DNA of 64,000 nt from Glandiceps talaboti (lineage: Eukaryota; Hemichordata; Enteropneusta; Spengelidae), in the NCBI RefSeq assembly GCF_964340395.1, contig NC_135558.1:302501-366500 (forward strand), in the 5' to 3' direction. A program made the position numbers and the translations under genes. Below, piece after piece: positions 1-47,380 of the stretch (the stretch's first letter is position 1; every line of letters begins with the position of its first letter). The notes beneath the pieces are model-generated. The model was not told the origin of the DNA, did no database searches, and saw nothing but the letters and a program-made list of their open reading frames with translations.

Positions 1-32513
<32,513 letters not shown>

Positions 32514-33690
32514 ATCTGCCTACATCTAGCTGTTACACAGTGTATATGACCGAAGGAACACCAATTTTTTTTCTTCCATGATGTCAAAAGCTTTTTTTAT
32601 GGCTGAAAATATTTCTATTTTTATTGTTAGTGTATCACATAGCTAAGTAAGTCTGTGCTAATTTATATGTCAGCATAACAGGATGATTTCGAATGGTGCT
32701 AAAGGGGTCATGTGATCTAGATTCTTTTCAGTAGAATTGAATGACGTCACATCCGTCTTGACAGTAGGTAACCCTATGTGTAAAATGGTGCTCTTTTATT
32801 TTTTTATTAGTAGTATTCAAAACGTAGATCATGAAATAACTTCAAAATTAAAATTCGTTTTTATTTTATTTGTTGATAAAATGCTTATTTTTATATTACC
32901 CTTCAACTCCTATAGGTTGCTAGACTCCCGATTTCAGCTGAAATGTCCCTATCATTCCAGTTCAAGAAATGCAGTTTTTATCAGTTTTAACAAGAACATT
33001 TTTGATTGCTCACTGAGGGTTTAACCTGTAATTACCATTTCCTATGCGTTTTACAAAACATATTTATGTAATTTGCTTTGACCTGTAGTATTCCAAGACT
33101 AAGTATAATCTCACCGTTGCAGAGGTGATTCAAAAAGGTGCTATTAAGTTTGAGATACGTTTCCATGGCAACGATCGTAATCGTAGATTATGTGTTAATT
33201 TTTTTCGTGGATCAGTAACAGGGTATAATTAGTCACGTGACAGGGTATACTGAAATGAACACTGTGAGCTTTCACACCACGCCAGCAACGTAGTACCTCA
33301 GTTCTAGTAACAAGTTAACGATTGACTAAACAAAAAGACATCTCATATATTTCTTCTACTAATTCTCGACAATTTAAAACTGCAAGGTTGTTTGTTTATG
33401 GTATAAGTACACTTCAGTACATTTGATTACCTTTACATATTAATGAGAATGGCATTTATATAACCATTTTTGTATTAGAAATGTTGACGTTTTATTTCCT
33501 GCGATAGAGACCGTATTTTCTATCTAATTTGAATATCGAAGTATCCTGGTGTAAGGTTTTATCTGGTGTGAAACTTCCTGTACAAGTCCATCTACTTAAG
33601 TTGATCTGCTAATCCGCCATTACGTATAACACCAGCTTTGCATTTCAAGTATAATGTATTAGTTCAGCCAATAAATTCTCTTGTTGACTT
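32514..33690 (+). other. Probable collagen 3' UTR with poly(A) signals
   Basis: There is no coding signal after the stop. Canonical AATAAA hexamers lie at 33670-33675 and 33719-33724. An ATTAAA near 32847 could serve an earlier end. No transposon ends were seen here, which fits a retained UTR of about 1.2 kb. Confidence 0.5.
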
Positions 33691-33699
33691 GAATATATT

Positions 33700-34300
33700 A
33701 TTATGAATGGCGATTTTTAATAAAGAAACTTCACATTTTTCTTTTAGATGTTCTGATAATGACCCGACTGTTTATATATATTATTTATATATTCATGTCC
33801 AAGTTTGCCAAGTTCACACACCATCCCAATTAAGTGGCAGGGGATATTTTCGACAATTTTCGGGATTTTCCGACATTTACTTGGCAGGTGCAAATCGCTT
33901 CAACCAACCACACAAAATACAAGCGACATCTTTCAGCATTCATTTCCAACTTTGACAAGTTAACAAAACCATTGCGAATATGAGGAGTTTCGGCAATTTC
34001 CAGGATTTCCCGTCACTTACACGGGATATGCAATCGCTTCAGCTACAGTCCCTCCCATCACAGGAACTGTATTTCAGCCAACCCAAATTATACCAAATGT
34101 AACAGTGGTCCATTTGTGAACAGAAATCATATACTATTAATTTGAAAGATCCTCTTTCAGGGGCGCCTGTGATCCCTTTACTTAAAAGGGTGCAAAATTA
34201 TGTTATTTTGACAAAGAGTGGTTTAGAATGAGAGGTCACCTATTATTACCTGGTTAACTATATGGATTAAAATGTAAGATTCCAGTGTTTAAGGTAAACA
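33700..34300. other. Intergenic, with a short internal duplication
   Basis: No gene seen. A diverged duplication is visible: CGACAATTTTCGGGATTTTC (33,850 region) resembles CGGCAATTTCCAGGATTTCC (33,990 region), each followed by ACTTAC or ATTTACTT and then GCAATCGCTTCA. Confidence 0.5.
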
Positions 34301-34733
34301 TGCACAGAACACAGGGTAAAGAAACGTCAACACATTACACCAATACTAAAGGAACTGCACTGGTTGCCAGTGCAATACAGAATTGATTACAAAGTTCTCC
34401 TGACCACCTATAAAATATTGCATGGTCTTTCACCGCCTAATACTTATCAGACACTATCCGTATTATAAAGAAGCCTAATCTCCGCACATTTCGGTCATCG
34501 GACAAATACTTATTGTTTGAACCCAATTACAGACGTGATTCCTTTGGTGGCCGTGCTTTCTCATGTGCCGCACCACGTCTTTGGAACAAATTGCCACTGG
34601 AGCTTCGACAGACACCCACAGTCAATGTCTTCAGGAAGAACCTTAAAATATACTTGTTCGCGAAAGTTTTCAATATTTAAGTGTACAGCGCCTCTGAACT
34701 TTACTTCGTATTGGATATAGGCGCTCTATAAAT

Positions 34734-34788
<55 letters not shown>

Positions 34789-34790
34789 GT
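34300..34790 (+). mobile_element. CR1/L2-like LINE 3' end
   Basis: Shifted and broken frames read ILKELHWLPVQYRIDYKVLL, TYKILHGLSPPNTYQ and later GRAFSCAAPRLWNKLPLELR and TVNVFRKNLKIYLF, the conserved region after the reverse transcriptase domain in CR1/L2-clade LINEs. It is followed by GCGCTCTATAAATTT and a (TTGA)n tail (34,737-34,787). It is a 5'-truncated, decayed copy. Confidence 0.85.
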
Positions 34791-35132
34791 ACATTTTTGT
34801 ATTCTCTGTACATGTTAACACTCACAGCTGTTCATGTGAAGTCATGGACGTTCGGAAATGTTCGGTACAAAGGTGAAATGAAAGGGGTTTTATGAAGGGG
34901 TACTCGATTTATGAAGTTCATAGTGATAGGGATTATGTTAGTTCTTCTATATTGTGTAATCCGGCATGGGCCTATAGCGACACAGTAACACGTTTATACT
35001 TCTTCAGCTTCCTAGGTAGCATGCAATACACACACCATTTCAAAGACACATGACGTGTACAAGTAAAAGATATACAACGAGGCGTGTATCCTACTAATAC
35101 ATCGGCTCCTTTATTATATGACAGTGCTGTAT

Positions 35133-35309
35133 CACAGGGGCACGTGTTATTGCTTAGATTGCCGTTTTCTTAGGAAAATATCGTACGAATCCTGCTGTTA
35201 CAAATGTATCAATCTCTATACTAGTAGAAATATTAAAGTAAAAAGGTTGTTATAATTTAGTCTGTAGACCTGGAAAACAACAATATATGAAATATTACAC
35301 TCCCCTGTG
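35133..35309. mobile_element. 177-bp hAT-type MITE with perfect 8-bp target duplication
   Basis: Termini CACAGGGGCACGTGTTAT and, reversed, CACAGGGGAGTGTAATATTT. The 8-bp sequence TGCTGTAT occurs immediately on both sides (35125-35132 and 35310-35317). An 8-bp duplication and CA-GGGG ends are the hAT signature. A related copy, in the other orientation by its arms, lies at 48,332-48,538. Confidence 0.85.
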
Positions 35310-35529
35310 TGCTGTATATCTTGTGATAAACATCGCCCAAACATCCGAAACTTGAAACTTTCTTGATTGACAGTTTGATTATAGTACTATATATTTAGAC
35401 ATGAAATATATTACCTCTGACATTAGAAGACGACGATTTATAGCAATAACAGTTATCGAATGTATCATTCTACTCACTCATATTGACAGATTGAGGGCGG
35501 TATAATAATCTCTTATACTGGATAGTCTC

Positions 35530-35745
35530 TCCCAATACAAGTTGAGGGCCATCCCTTATGGGTTCAGTGTTAATGCAGGAGGAAACAGGAGTACCCTGGA
35601 AAAACCCGCGTTGTTCAGTAGAGTCAAACTGAACGACACTCTCCTTGCTTACAGGGTGGTAAATTTAATCAAACCCTGAATGGATTCGAACCCCAACCGC
35701 AGTTGTAAGGGGCAGGTGGTTTAACCACTCGGCCACCTACAACCC
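35530..35745 (-). mobile_element. tRNA-derived SINE (Ser/Leu-type head), minus strand
   Basis: On the reverse strand an A-box-like TGGCCGAGTGGTTA (35722-35735) and a perfect B box GGTTCGAATCC (35682-35692) are spaced as in a type-2 tRNA head. The flanking bases do not pair as an acceptor stem, so this is a SINE head rather than a functional tRNA. The body extends towards lower coordinates and ends near GAGGGATGGCCCTCAACTTG around 35,540. Confidence 0.65.
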
Positions 35746-35852
35746 TATAAGGCAATATAAACAACCGGGTTTTTTGGTTTGTTTTTTTATATTCCAAGTT
35801 ACCGGTAGTCTCCCAGTGTTCACCCACCTGTTCACAATCACTCACACTCAGG

Positions 35853-36369
<517 letters not shown>

Positions 36370-36370
<1 letters not shown>

Positions 36371-36666
36371 CAGAGGTACGTAAAAATTAATAAACACCAT
36401 CTTAAGGGAGTGTAAATTGTTAACTTCCAGCAGGGGGTCGATTTTTCATCAAAAAGTGGTATATTATTTGGTGCCCCCCTGCTAAAAATGTATAAATTAC
36501 CTAAGATTTCTTGCCAGGGTTTTTAACTCCCCCCCCCCTCATAAAATGGATAATACAGATTTAAATAACAATATGGAATCAGAGAAATTATAAAATATAT
36601 TAAAGAATAATCATCCGAAATCAAAGTTAATTGAGAGCAAAGAAATATAGAGGAAATATAAATCAT

Positions 36667-36741
<75 letters not shown>

Positions 36742-37905
36742 CATCTCCAGCATTTATTTCAGAAAATGACTTCACAACAGACTATTGCAGATAATATATT
36801 ATTCTCCTCTCCATCTCGGCCCATTGTTTCAACCATGCTCTCAATTCCATTTAACAGGACACATTCCAGTTAACAGGATAGTCAATTCTACACAATAAAA
36901 CTGCAAACTCGTTAGCCATCAAACTAATGAAACTTTCTGCAATTCTGTGAACCACTTCAGGGACACTGTCGCTATCTTAAGATAATATAGCTTGTTAACT
37001 ATTAAAATGTCACTGACAGTCAACTCATGTGCTGGTACACCTAAGACTTCGTGGTCAATTTAATTGTGCACCTGTTCTGCAGTAAAATGTGTGTAAAAAT
37101 CGTTTATACGTTGACCTTGTCTTGAACACTGTATCTCCGTACCTATGGATTTCACAGGACCCTTTTGGGGTAAACAGCTGTTATTTTGTTTATGTGAGAC
37201 GAAGCCGAGGACAAAACATATAACTTAGGTTTACTCCATTTAAATCTATTACAAATGTAAAATGGGATTTGTCTCAGAAAACAAACCTTACCCCAAAAGT
37301 GTCTAGTTAAATCAGATAACTATCAGATAATAGCTGAGACTAAAGTACTAGTGAAAGACACGGATGTTGTCAGTGGCACTAGTGAGAGTGACACAGACAG
37401 TACATTGTAAATGTCACTGGAATAATTGCTAGAGTAATGTGCACTATGGCGCTACCAGTGACAGTTCAGTGAACGTGAATCATATGATAACTGAGACTTT
37501 GAATATTTAATTACATATATTTGAGGTTTGGATTTGTCGACAACTTGCAGAGTAGTGACTAATTTATTTCAAGTAAGAAATTCTAGACATAAAAGAGCCG
37601 ACTGGGTTTTTTTCCGTTTTCGTTTGCGGTTTGTTTGGTTTTGTTTTTTATTGGGTTACAGTCCCTAAAAATCATCTCCAAATTCACACCCTATCTAAAT
37701 GTTCGGCAACTTGCATGCAATCAAGGTGCCTGTATTTAAAATTTCGTGGAGAAGTCAGGGGAAAGGAGTGGAGGCGATATTATCCAAGATCATCCAATAT
37801 AATAATAAACGACACAGGCAACATATACCTATACTGAAATAAGGGGAGTAGCCGGTCACCGTTAGCCGGGTTCACAGAAAAATGTTACCTAACGGATAGC
37901 TAGCT
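36370..37905. other. Intergenic, (AC)n tract, no gene seen
   Basis: Poly-C and poly-G runs near 36,470-36,540 and an (AC)n tract at about 36671-36738. I see no coding exon, RNA gene or element ends in the rest. Confidence 0.6.
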
Positions 37906-38393
37906 AGCTAAGGGAGCCTTCAGTATTTACAGGGGGCGGAGGAATGGGGGGGGGGGGTTCACATTTTACAAACATGTTCTTAGGGGAGGGTCATATTTTG
38001 CATTACAATGTTCAGGGAGGGTCACATTTTACAATCCGTAGTTTTGTGACTAAATTGAAGATCCAATTATTGTCAATTTATATTTTAAGTATACTTGGGT
38101 ATATTTTAAGTATACTTGAAATGTACTTGACATTTCAAAGTATACTTTAAGTATAGAATAAGTATACTTTAAGCATACTTTTTACCGTTTCACGTTTCAT
38201 CGTTGTTTTGTGTGTTTTGAAATGTAAAGGTGGGATGAGCACTCAACATTTATTTTTTACGAGTACTTTACATGCCAAAATACAAAAAAATAAACTACAT
38301 ATATTGTTGGAAAATTGTTTAATAAAACGATGCATATTGTTGAGTGTACCATCTCACCTTATCATTCCAACTGTCCGTGAATGTTGGTTAAAA

Positions 38394-38463
<70 letters not shown>

Positions 38464-38470
38464 GTGATGG

Positions 38471-38515
<45 letters not shown>

Positions 38516-38549
38516 CGATGATGACGACGACGACGACGACGACGATGAC

Positions 38550-38596
<47 letters not shown>

Positions 38597-38764
38597 AGTT
38601 TTGAATGTCATAGAGAACACGGACAGTGATACATGTACTGACTCAAGTAGTAACAGTGAGTCAGATTAAAGTGACACTGATAATGGCAATACTGAAGGTG
38701 AAGGTGATGATGATGACAATGATATCAGGGAACTTTTACGAGTGACCAGGTCAGACAGAGTATG
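38394..38764 (+). pseudogene. Acidic Asp/Ser-rich coding-like remnant inside the 5.0-kb element
   Basis: After a (GAT/GAC)n tract (38,394-38,595) the frame continues VLNVIENTDSDTC, then DSSSNSESD and a stop. In the same frame after the stop it reads SDTDNGNTEGEGDDDDNDIR, then ELLRVTRSDRV and a second stop. An acidic tail ending in a TRSxRV motif is often seen near the end of transposon proteins, but no family can be named. It may be a decayed C-terminus of the element's own protein or chance extension of the repeat. Confidence 0.25.
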
Positions 38765-41067
38765 CACAACATTTAGATACTAACTAGATTGTGTATGATT
38801 ATAAGGGTGACCTTTTTTATTTCCTCATCTCCAGTGGAAGAGTCAGGTGGGGGCGGGCGGACGAAATAAAAAAGGGGGCAAGGAAAAAAGATCTGTATTT
38901 TTTCAGTTCTATTCTCTGTCCTTTCTGCACTGTCAGCCTCTCTACAACTTCTTTTCTCTTCTCTTTATTGATTTCCTTGTTACAGGTCTCTTTCCTTCAT
39001 TTTAGCAAGGTTGACAAGTCCGTAGAACAAGTTTGTAAGAAGATGAATACTTATCATCCTGATGGGTGTATATCTGTAGCCATGAACTATTGTATGATTT
39101 TATCAGGAGTACTAATATATTCGTCCTATTAATCAAAGTGGCATTGACATCGCTAATAATTTTTTCAAGTTATCCAATTTGAACTTTAGTATGTAACTTT
39201 TTGAAACACTTGCGTGATTGTCATCAGTGTGCTAGATGAATTTTCATTTATATAAATCATTACTTCTATGAAACATTTTTCTTCAGTGTGAACGTGTCAA
39301 AATAATCCACCAGATAACATGTATACATTTCTAGAACGAAGAACTCCTTTGGGATTTACTGTTTAAAAGTAATTATATAAACATTGGTAACACGCCATGC
39401 AAGGCTTGATTAACCTTGCAGTACAGTATACATTATGGTCTTCTGTAACTTGTAAGTGTTGTTACTAATGTTAGCAATAGGCAATAGCAAGACGTTGTTG
39501 CATAGTGGCGACACCGACAAATTTACATTCAAACATTCCAATGCTCAAACTATTTAAATCATCAATCATTGCTCCTTTTGAGTCATTTTGTACACTTTTT
39601 GTAACATCCATGCCTAAAACCTGTGTTTATGACACAATTGAAGCTTGCAATTTGTCCCCGATGATACAACTGATTTAAATTAAAGCTAAAAACTGGTCAA
39701 GAAATTGTTTTTTTGAGGAATACAGTATGACTTTTACCAATTTTAATTTTGAAAATGATAGAAATATTCTGAGCTATTATTACATTGCAGCAAATGTACC
39801 GTGCGACGGCATTAATTTCGAGCCCTGTCCCTCATCAAACCTCAATGACTTCAGCCATGAAAGACACATGCTGCTCCGACGTAACAGGGGGGGGGGGGGT
39901 AGATGGCAGTGTTCTGCCAAGGTTTCCAAAAAGTGGGGACAAAGGCCCCTTGGTTCCAAACAGTGGTGTCATTTGACAGTGAGTGGGGTCAATTATTATT
40001 GTCTATGAAATATTCATATATATTATAATTACCTCAGACCACTAAAGAGATATTCCATTACACATAGACTATTACCTAATTCCATTCCTAATAACAGTTC
40101 CCAGTAAGCTATTTTTTGAAAATTGTGTACTACACATTACACCTTAGAAAAAGAAGGCAATTAATAAGAGTATGTAATTTTAAGTCATTTCTACAGAGTA
40201 TATTATATATTGTTTCGAAAGATTGGACAGCCAGGTAGTCACAATTTTTAATCTGAATAGCAATGAATAGCAGTGCTCAAATTTATAATTCCTTTTTTTT
40301 CAGACAAGGACAAAGAACAACTTCAAAATAAGTCACAGTGAACATATGATTGAATTAAAACTTTGAGAAATCCTACTTGTAACCACTTGTTTCATTTTTT
40401 GAACTGTTAGTATACTGCTGTGTTTATCATTCCCTCTTCAAACCAACATTTCTTGAAGAAAAAATCCCTGACTTTAAAAAGTACCAAATGTGAACGAAAA
40501 ACTTACAAATAATACAGTCAAACAAACTTTGAAATAATTTATTTTTTATTAATTACCGTTACTGGCTGTGTATCATGATTTGGGCTGCTATACCAAATAA
40601 CAGCACATACTGTAATTTAACTTCATATGGAAAGCTGACATTAGGTGTCCTTGAAACTCAGAAATTTTGAACTAAAACTATCAACAACGTCAAAGTTAGG
40701 ATGCTTTGTAAATACCACTGTAATTATTTTCTGATTTGCACAACAAGTTCATTCTTCATATCTGACGCGGGCGCACATGCATCGGCCGTCTATAGTGGCC
40801 ATGCCAGTGATCACGCATTGATTCAGTGCCAAACATTCACATGTGTCACTGTCAACGTCATCATGCAACACGATCCCCTAACAGAGCCTTTTCGGAATCA
40901 ACATACCCATGTACTCATTTTGTTTCCATTAATCTAACCCATCAACAAATGAAAATCACAACCGGTCCCATAAATTTGGTTTACTAAAGGCTTCTGAGCT
41001 GTGGCAGATAGATGTTCCGATTTCCGGTAGCAAGTTCAGTGTTTCGCACACGTCAGTGAGTAGGTCA

Positions 41068-41348
41068 ATCTGATTAAAATCCGATGTAGATGTCGGCTAA
41101 TCGTGCATTGCTATTTTACCTTCGTTATTTTGCCTGAATTGACCTTCTTGGTACATGTTTACATTTTTAGCCTGATCGCCTCCTCTACCATCTGATTAAA
41201 ATCCGATGTAGATGTCGGCTAATCGTGCATTGCTATTTTACCTTCGTTATTTTGCCTGAATTGACCATCTTGGTACATGTTTACATTTTTTAGCCTGATC
41301 GCCACCTCTACAGGTAGAGGAGGCGATCAGGCTAAAAACGTAAGGTCA
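41068..41348. repeat. About 280-bp insertion with internal duplication and hairpin
   Basis: Absent from the sister copy, where CAGTGATTAGGTCAGAGGTC is continuous. The insert carries two tandem ~119-bp copies starting TCTGATTAAAATCCGATGTA and ends in a near-perfect hairpin (arms 41291-41311 and 41314-41334). AGGTCA flanks it on both sides (41062-41067, 41343-41348), consistent with a target-site duplication. Confidence 0.65.
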
Positions 41349-41720
41349 GAGGTCGCGACAGTGACGGTAGACAAAACATGTGACGAGAGACGTCCATTTC
41401 GAAGTCTCATCTACTCCCTCTAATGTTTCAATTTGTAGTTTAAGTTTATCAAAGTTGATCTTTTTGTGGCATTTTTTATGTTATCAATAGAAATGTGCGT
41501 CTTCACTGTATCTTATATGATGTCAACAAAACTTTCCCTTACGGAGTCGGTATACTTCTTGTGGGATTGACGTCAGGGCCTGGATTTGGATAATTTTGAT
41601 GTTTGTCGTTAAATGAATGCGCCAAAGCGATGCAAGGGGGAAAAATTATTGCATCATTTGTAATTTTAGGGGGCCAATGTCGCAAGGTCGCGGCCTCGGC
41701 AGAACACTGGTCAAAGACCG

Positions 41721-42463
41721 AGTAGTAAGGGATGACTAGACGCGCCGGTTAATTTACATATATGATTTTTATACGCCACTCATTAGCATAATATTACGCG
41801 CGAGTTAATTTACATATATGACCCTATACGCCTCTACATTAACATAAAGTTACGCGCGAGTTAATTTACATACCTGTGACCTTATGGGCCACTTCATTAA
41901 CATAATGCGTATTGAGGTGCAGGAATGAATTAATCATTCATGAGGAGGGAAGTACGTTGTTACACGTTTAGAATTGAATATTCATCATGTGTTATCGTAG
42001 TTGAGTTTGTATTAACATCTTTCTTTTTGTGTTTTTTTGTTGTCTTTGTTTCAATAAAATGATGGTTAATGATGTTTGTCTTAGAACTTGGAGCACGTGG
42101 GTTTTGAAATACGTTGGTACATGTTTTGAATTGAATATTCATCATATGTTATCGTAGTTGAGTTTGTATTAACATCTTTCTTTTAAGAAGAGAGTATAAA
42201 AGTCAGCGGTATACTTTTAGGTTTTAAACTTGCCTTACACATCCCAAGAGACGTGTGTCACTACGTAGAGAAGAGTTATGTTAATGAAGTGGCCCATAAG
42301 GTCACAGGTATGTAAATTAACTCGCGCGTAACTTTATGTTAATGAAGAGGCGTATAGGGTCATATATGTAAATTAACTCGCGCGTAATATTATGCTAATG
42401 AGTGGCGTATAAAAATCATATATGTAAATTAACCGGCGCGTCTAGTCATCCCTTACTACTACT
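41721..42463. mobile_element. 743-bp element with ~190-bp terminal inverted repeats (foldback type)
   Basis: The left arm (41721 to about 41912) starts AGTAGTAAGGGATGACTAGA. The right arm (about 42270-42463) is its reverse complement with one extra ACT unit. Each arm contains short internal repeats such as GCGCGAGTTAATTTACATA. AGACCG flanks both sides (41715-41720, 42464-42469). The sister element at about 47,240 lacks the insertion and supplies a near-matching empty site. The centre holds two copies of a ~75-bp unit starting near GAATTGAATATTCATCAT. No coding capacity. Confidence 0.8.
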
Positions 42464-42904
42464 AGACCGTACATGAGGAACGTTTGATGTTCGTTTGAAC
42501 CTTACAATCTTGCTGTGTTGAACTCAGGGGTCGGTCGGAAATTAAAAAAAAAAGTTTTGTTTTCTGATGTCGGAGCTGCAAATTAGGGTCGGTCGGGAGA
42601 TGAGAAACAGAAAAATAAAAAGGGCCGCCCTAAGAGAAAGCCAGTCTTTTAGTGTTTTCCACTTCATATGTACAAATATTGCTTTCTAAATACAGAGTCA
42701 AAATCATTTATTTTGTAGATGTATACATATAATGGGAATATCGATTAACTTTCAGTATATGCAATTGTCATGGGGAGGGTCATGTTTTACAAAATGGGAC
42801 AAAGGGGAGGGTCACTTTTTACAAATGGGGGGTCATGTTTTATTTAACAGACCATGTGTGATTTCCTCCCCACCCCTCTGTAAATACTGAAGGCTCCCTA
42901 ACGG

Positions 42905-44165
42905 AAGGAATTCTGAACGCGCCCCATTCAAGTGGGTGTTACTGTTACCAGGACACATTTTACGTCATAGGGAGCGCGTGTTCAACAGTGAATAAGTTGC
43001 AATTATATGTAAATTATCTAGAATATACAATAAAATTAGATAAATTGAAGGAATACTTAGTCTGGGCTCTTTTTTGAGAGATCGAGAATGTGCGGCTTTC
43101 AATCCCAGGTTCTCGCATTAGTGGCTACTGCGCCCCACAAACATCGCCTTATCTACTATCAGTAAATCAAATGCCTAACGTATACATATTAATTTCAAGT
43201 TTTACTGTCAAAATATACCAAAGACAAGGTGAAGCAGTATCATTATTTTCAATTTTCCACTGCACAAGATCGGTGAAGCAGTATCATTATTTTCAATTTT
43301 CCACTGCAAAAGATCGGGAGTGTTCGTGGCAATAGCTAGGTTACCGGTTGTGGCACAGGGTGCCCAGGCTCATTTAGTTCTGTTTACAAATATAAACAAA
43401 ACAAAATAAACATACAAGTAAACAAACAAACAAACAAAGAAACAAACAAACAGGTAAACAAAGAAACAAACAAACAAACAAAATAAACTGACAAATGAGT
43501 AGATACATACATGAGTAAACGACAACAAACCAACGAACTAGGGGGGGGGGGCAGTGTTTGGTTGTTCGTTGGTTTGTTGTCAAATGGGTTATATTCCGAA
43601 CTCCGTAACTAAGATTACGGTCCGAGGAGGAAAATGACGTTCTAATATCGAGTCATTGCAATGTTATACCATTGCATTGCATTGTCTTGTTTAGCAGCTG
43701 TTACAGCGGTAGCGAGACAGTGCTACGGAAGTCGACTTATTGTACCAACTCCGACCGACACGCCACTCAAGCAATAGATGTTTTGGACACCCTTTTTTAC
43801 CTTCCCCCCACTGCAGCTAGCATATTATATAGTAATAAAATACACGTATAAAATGTGTGATAGTGAGGCGTAGATACTATTCAAATGTGCAAATGGTAGA
43901 CGTTCTACCTGAAACAAAAACATAAATATTCAAACCTCACGAAAGGTGCCTTCATATTTACCACGGCACGTAGATCGTGCTCCGATCCGACACGTCTTCA
44001 ACTAGTGCCTCCTCAGAGTATAGGAGTCTATATAACTACATGTAAAGCTATTGCACACCATTATTTCCGATTCCGATTGCGGAGTCAATTTTTACTCTTT
44101 ATGATATATGCTATATGATATGACAGTTTGTTGTGTCATATGTCCATCCTAACAGCAACTCCATG
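42905..44165. other. Intergenic with (AAAC)n and a hairpin
   Basis: Contains an AAAC-type repeat near 43,385-43,480 and a perfect 18-bp inverted repeat (43521-43538 and 43564-43581, arm GACAACAAACCAACGAAC) around a poly-G loop. A 32-bp phrase GAAGCAGTATCATTATTTTC and its continuation is duplicated at about 43,231 and 43,275. No gene seen. Confidence 0.6.
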
Positions 44166-44172
44166 CGCCTAA

Positions 44173-44386
44173 GAGTGGCCTTATTTTTTCTGTTTCTCAT
44201 TACTGTACCATTACAAATATGGGTCGGTCGGTCGATTGAAAAATTCATCATGTAGTTGCTACTCTTCTCTTTTCCTCCTTGATGTTTTCTTTTTATGTGA
44301 TTTTTGTTGTTGATGTCGGAGGGTTGAAACTTTGTATTCAGTGGGTCGCCCGGATAATTAAAAACAGAAAAAAAATTGGGTGACCC
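44173..44386. mobile_element. 214-bp TAA-flanked MITE related to the 3.8-kb element
   Basis: TAA flanks both ends (44170-44172, 44387-44389). The left end is GAGTGGCCTTATTTTTTCTG and continues TTTCTCATTA; the reversed right end is GGGTCACCCAATTTTTTTTC and continues TGTTTTTAATTA. Subterminal GGGTCGGTCGG and GATGTCGGAGGG match the ends of the 3.8-kb element, so it looks like a deletion derivative of the same family. Confidence 0.7.
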
Positions 44387-45042
44387 TAATAAATTGAAGT
44401 ACGTCAGACAACAATTTAGCATTTCATGATCATCTGATTTGTTGAATTTTACAGTTGGAGAAAGATCAATACAGGCGATCACGAGTAAAAATATCCAATA
44501 CCGAACTTCAGGCTCCTTTTACTTAGTTGAAGTTTTTGCTACACTGTGAACATTTTATTTTTACATATTCAAACAATGCGAATCTCGTTGTTGTATTCAG
44601 AATTGAAACCATTTTCAAAAGAAATGCGATACTAACAATTACTGTATGATACAAAATCGAGAGAATATAAACTCGTAGTTTATATACTTCGAGGTACTTT
44701 AGTAGTTTGTATTTTACAAATATTGTGTTGTAAATTAGAACAATGCTCATAAATGGATAATCGTAGGGCAATTGTTCTTCTTTCGACATATGGCACACTT
44801 CCTACTTTATTGGCCATGGATATCTTTGAAATTTTATGATAGTCAATGAGGCTACAGACGTGAGACACTGACAGAAGTATCTATCACCATTTCATAGCAA
44901 TGGATCGCGTACACCAAGGGTGGTTGTGTATAGAAATGGATGTTAAATGATGCTACAACGTTGTAACATGTTATAAACTGTGCAGTCAAAGTTTAGAACA
45001 GTCAGTCGGAACTTGCAGTCAGGATGAGTAAGATGTCAATTA

Positions 45043-47377
<2,335 letters not shown>

Positions 47378-47380
47378 TTA

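Larger units (their letters stand above)
38805..42630. mobile_element. 3.8-kb TAA-flanked element, copy 1 (inner element)
   Basis: Flanked by TAA (38802-38804, 42631-42633). The left terminus starts GGGTGACCTTTTTTATTT and the right terminus, reversed, starts GGGCGGCCCTTTTTATTTTT; both continue to a shared CTCATCTCC. It is homologous over most of its length to the 2.3-kb copy at 45,043-47,377. Relative to that copy it has extra sequence at about 39,300-39,870, an insertion at about 41,068-41,348 and the 743-bp element at 41,721. No intact transposase seen. Confidence 0.8.
37912..42898. mobile_element. 5.0-kb TAA-flanked Harbinger-like element (outer element of a nest)
   Basis: The left end GGGAGCCTTCAGTATTTACA and the reverse-complemented right end GGGAGCCTTCAGTATTTACA match over at least 21 bp. 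TAA flanks both ends (37909-37911, 42899-42901). Subterminal G-rich repeats (GGAGGGTCACATTTTACAA and variants) are present at both ends: 37,945-38,035 and 42,775-42,845. A second TAA-flanked element (38,805-42,630) makes up most of its length. Its own left part (37,912-38,801) carries a (GAT)n tract and an acidic, Ser-rich coding-like remnant. Confidence 0.8.

Noticed and set aside
35671-35745. tRNA-Ser/Leu gene on the minus strand
   Set aside because: Boxes A and B are present but the ends do not pair as an acceptor stem and the sequence continues as a SINE body.
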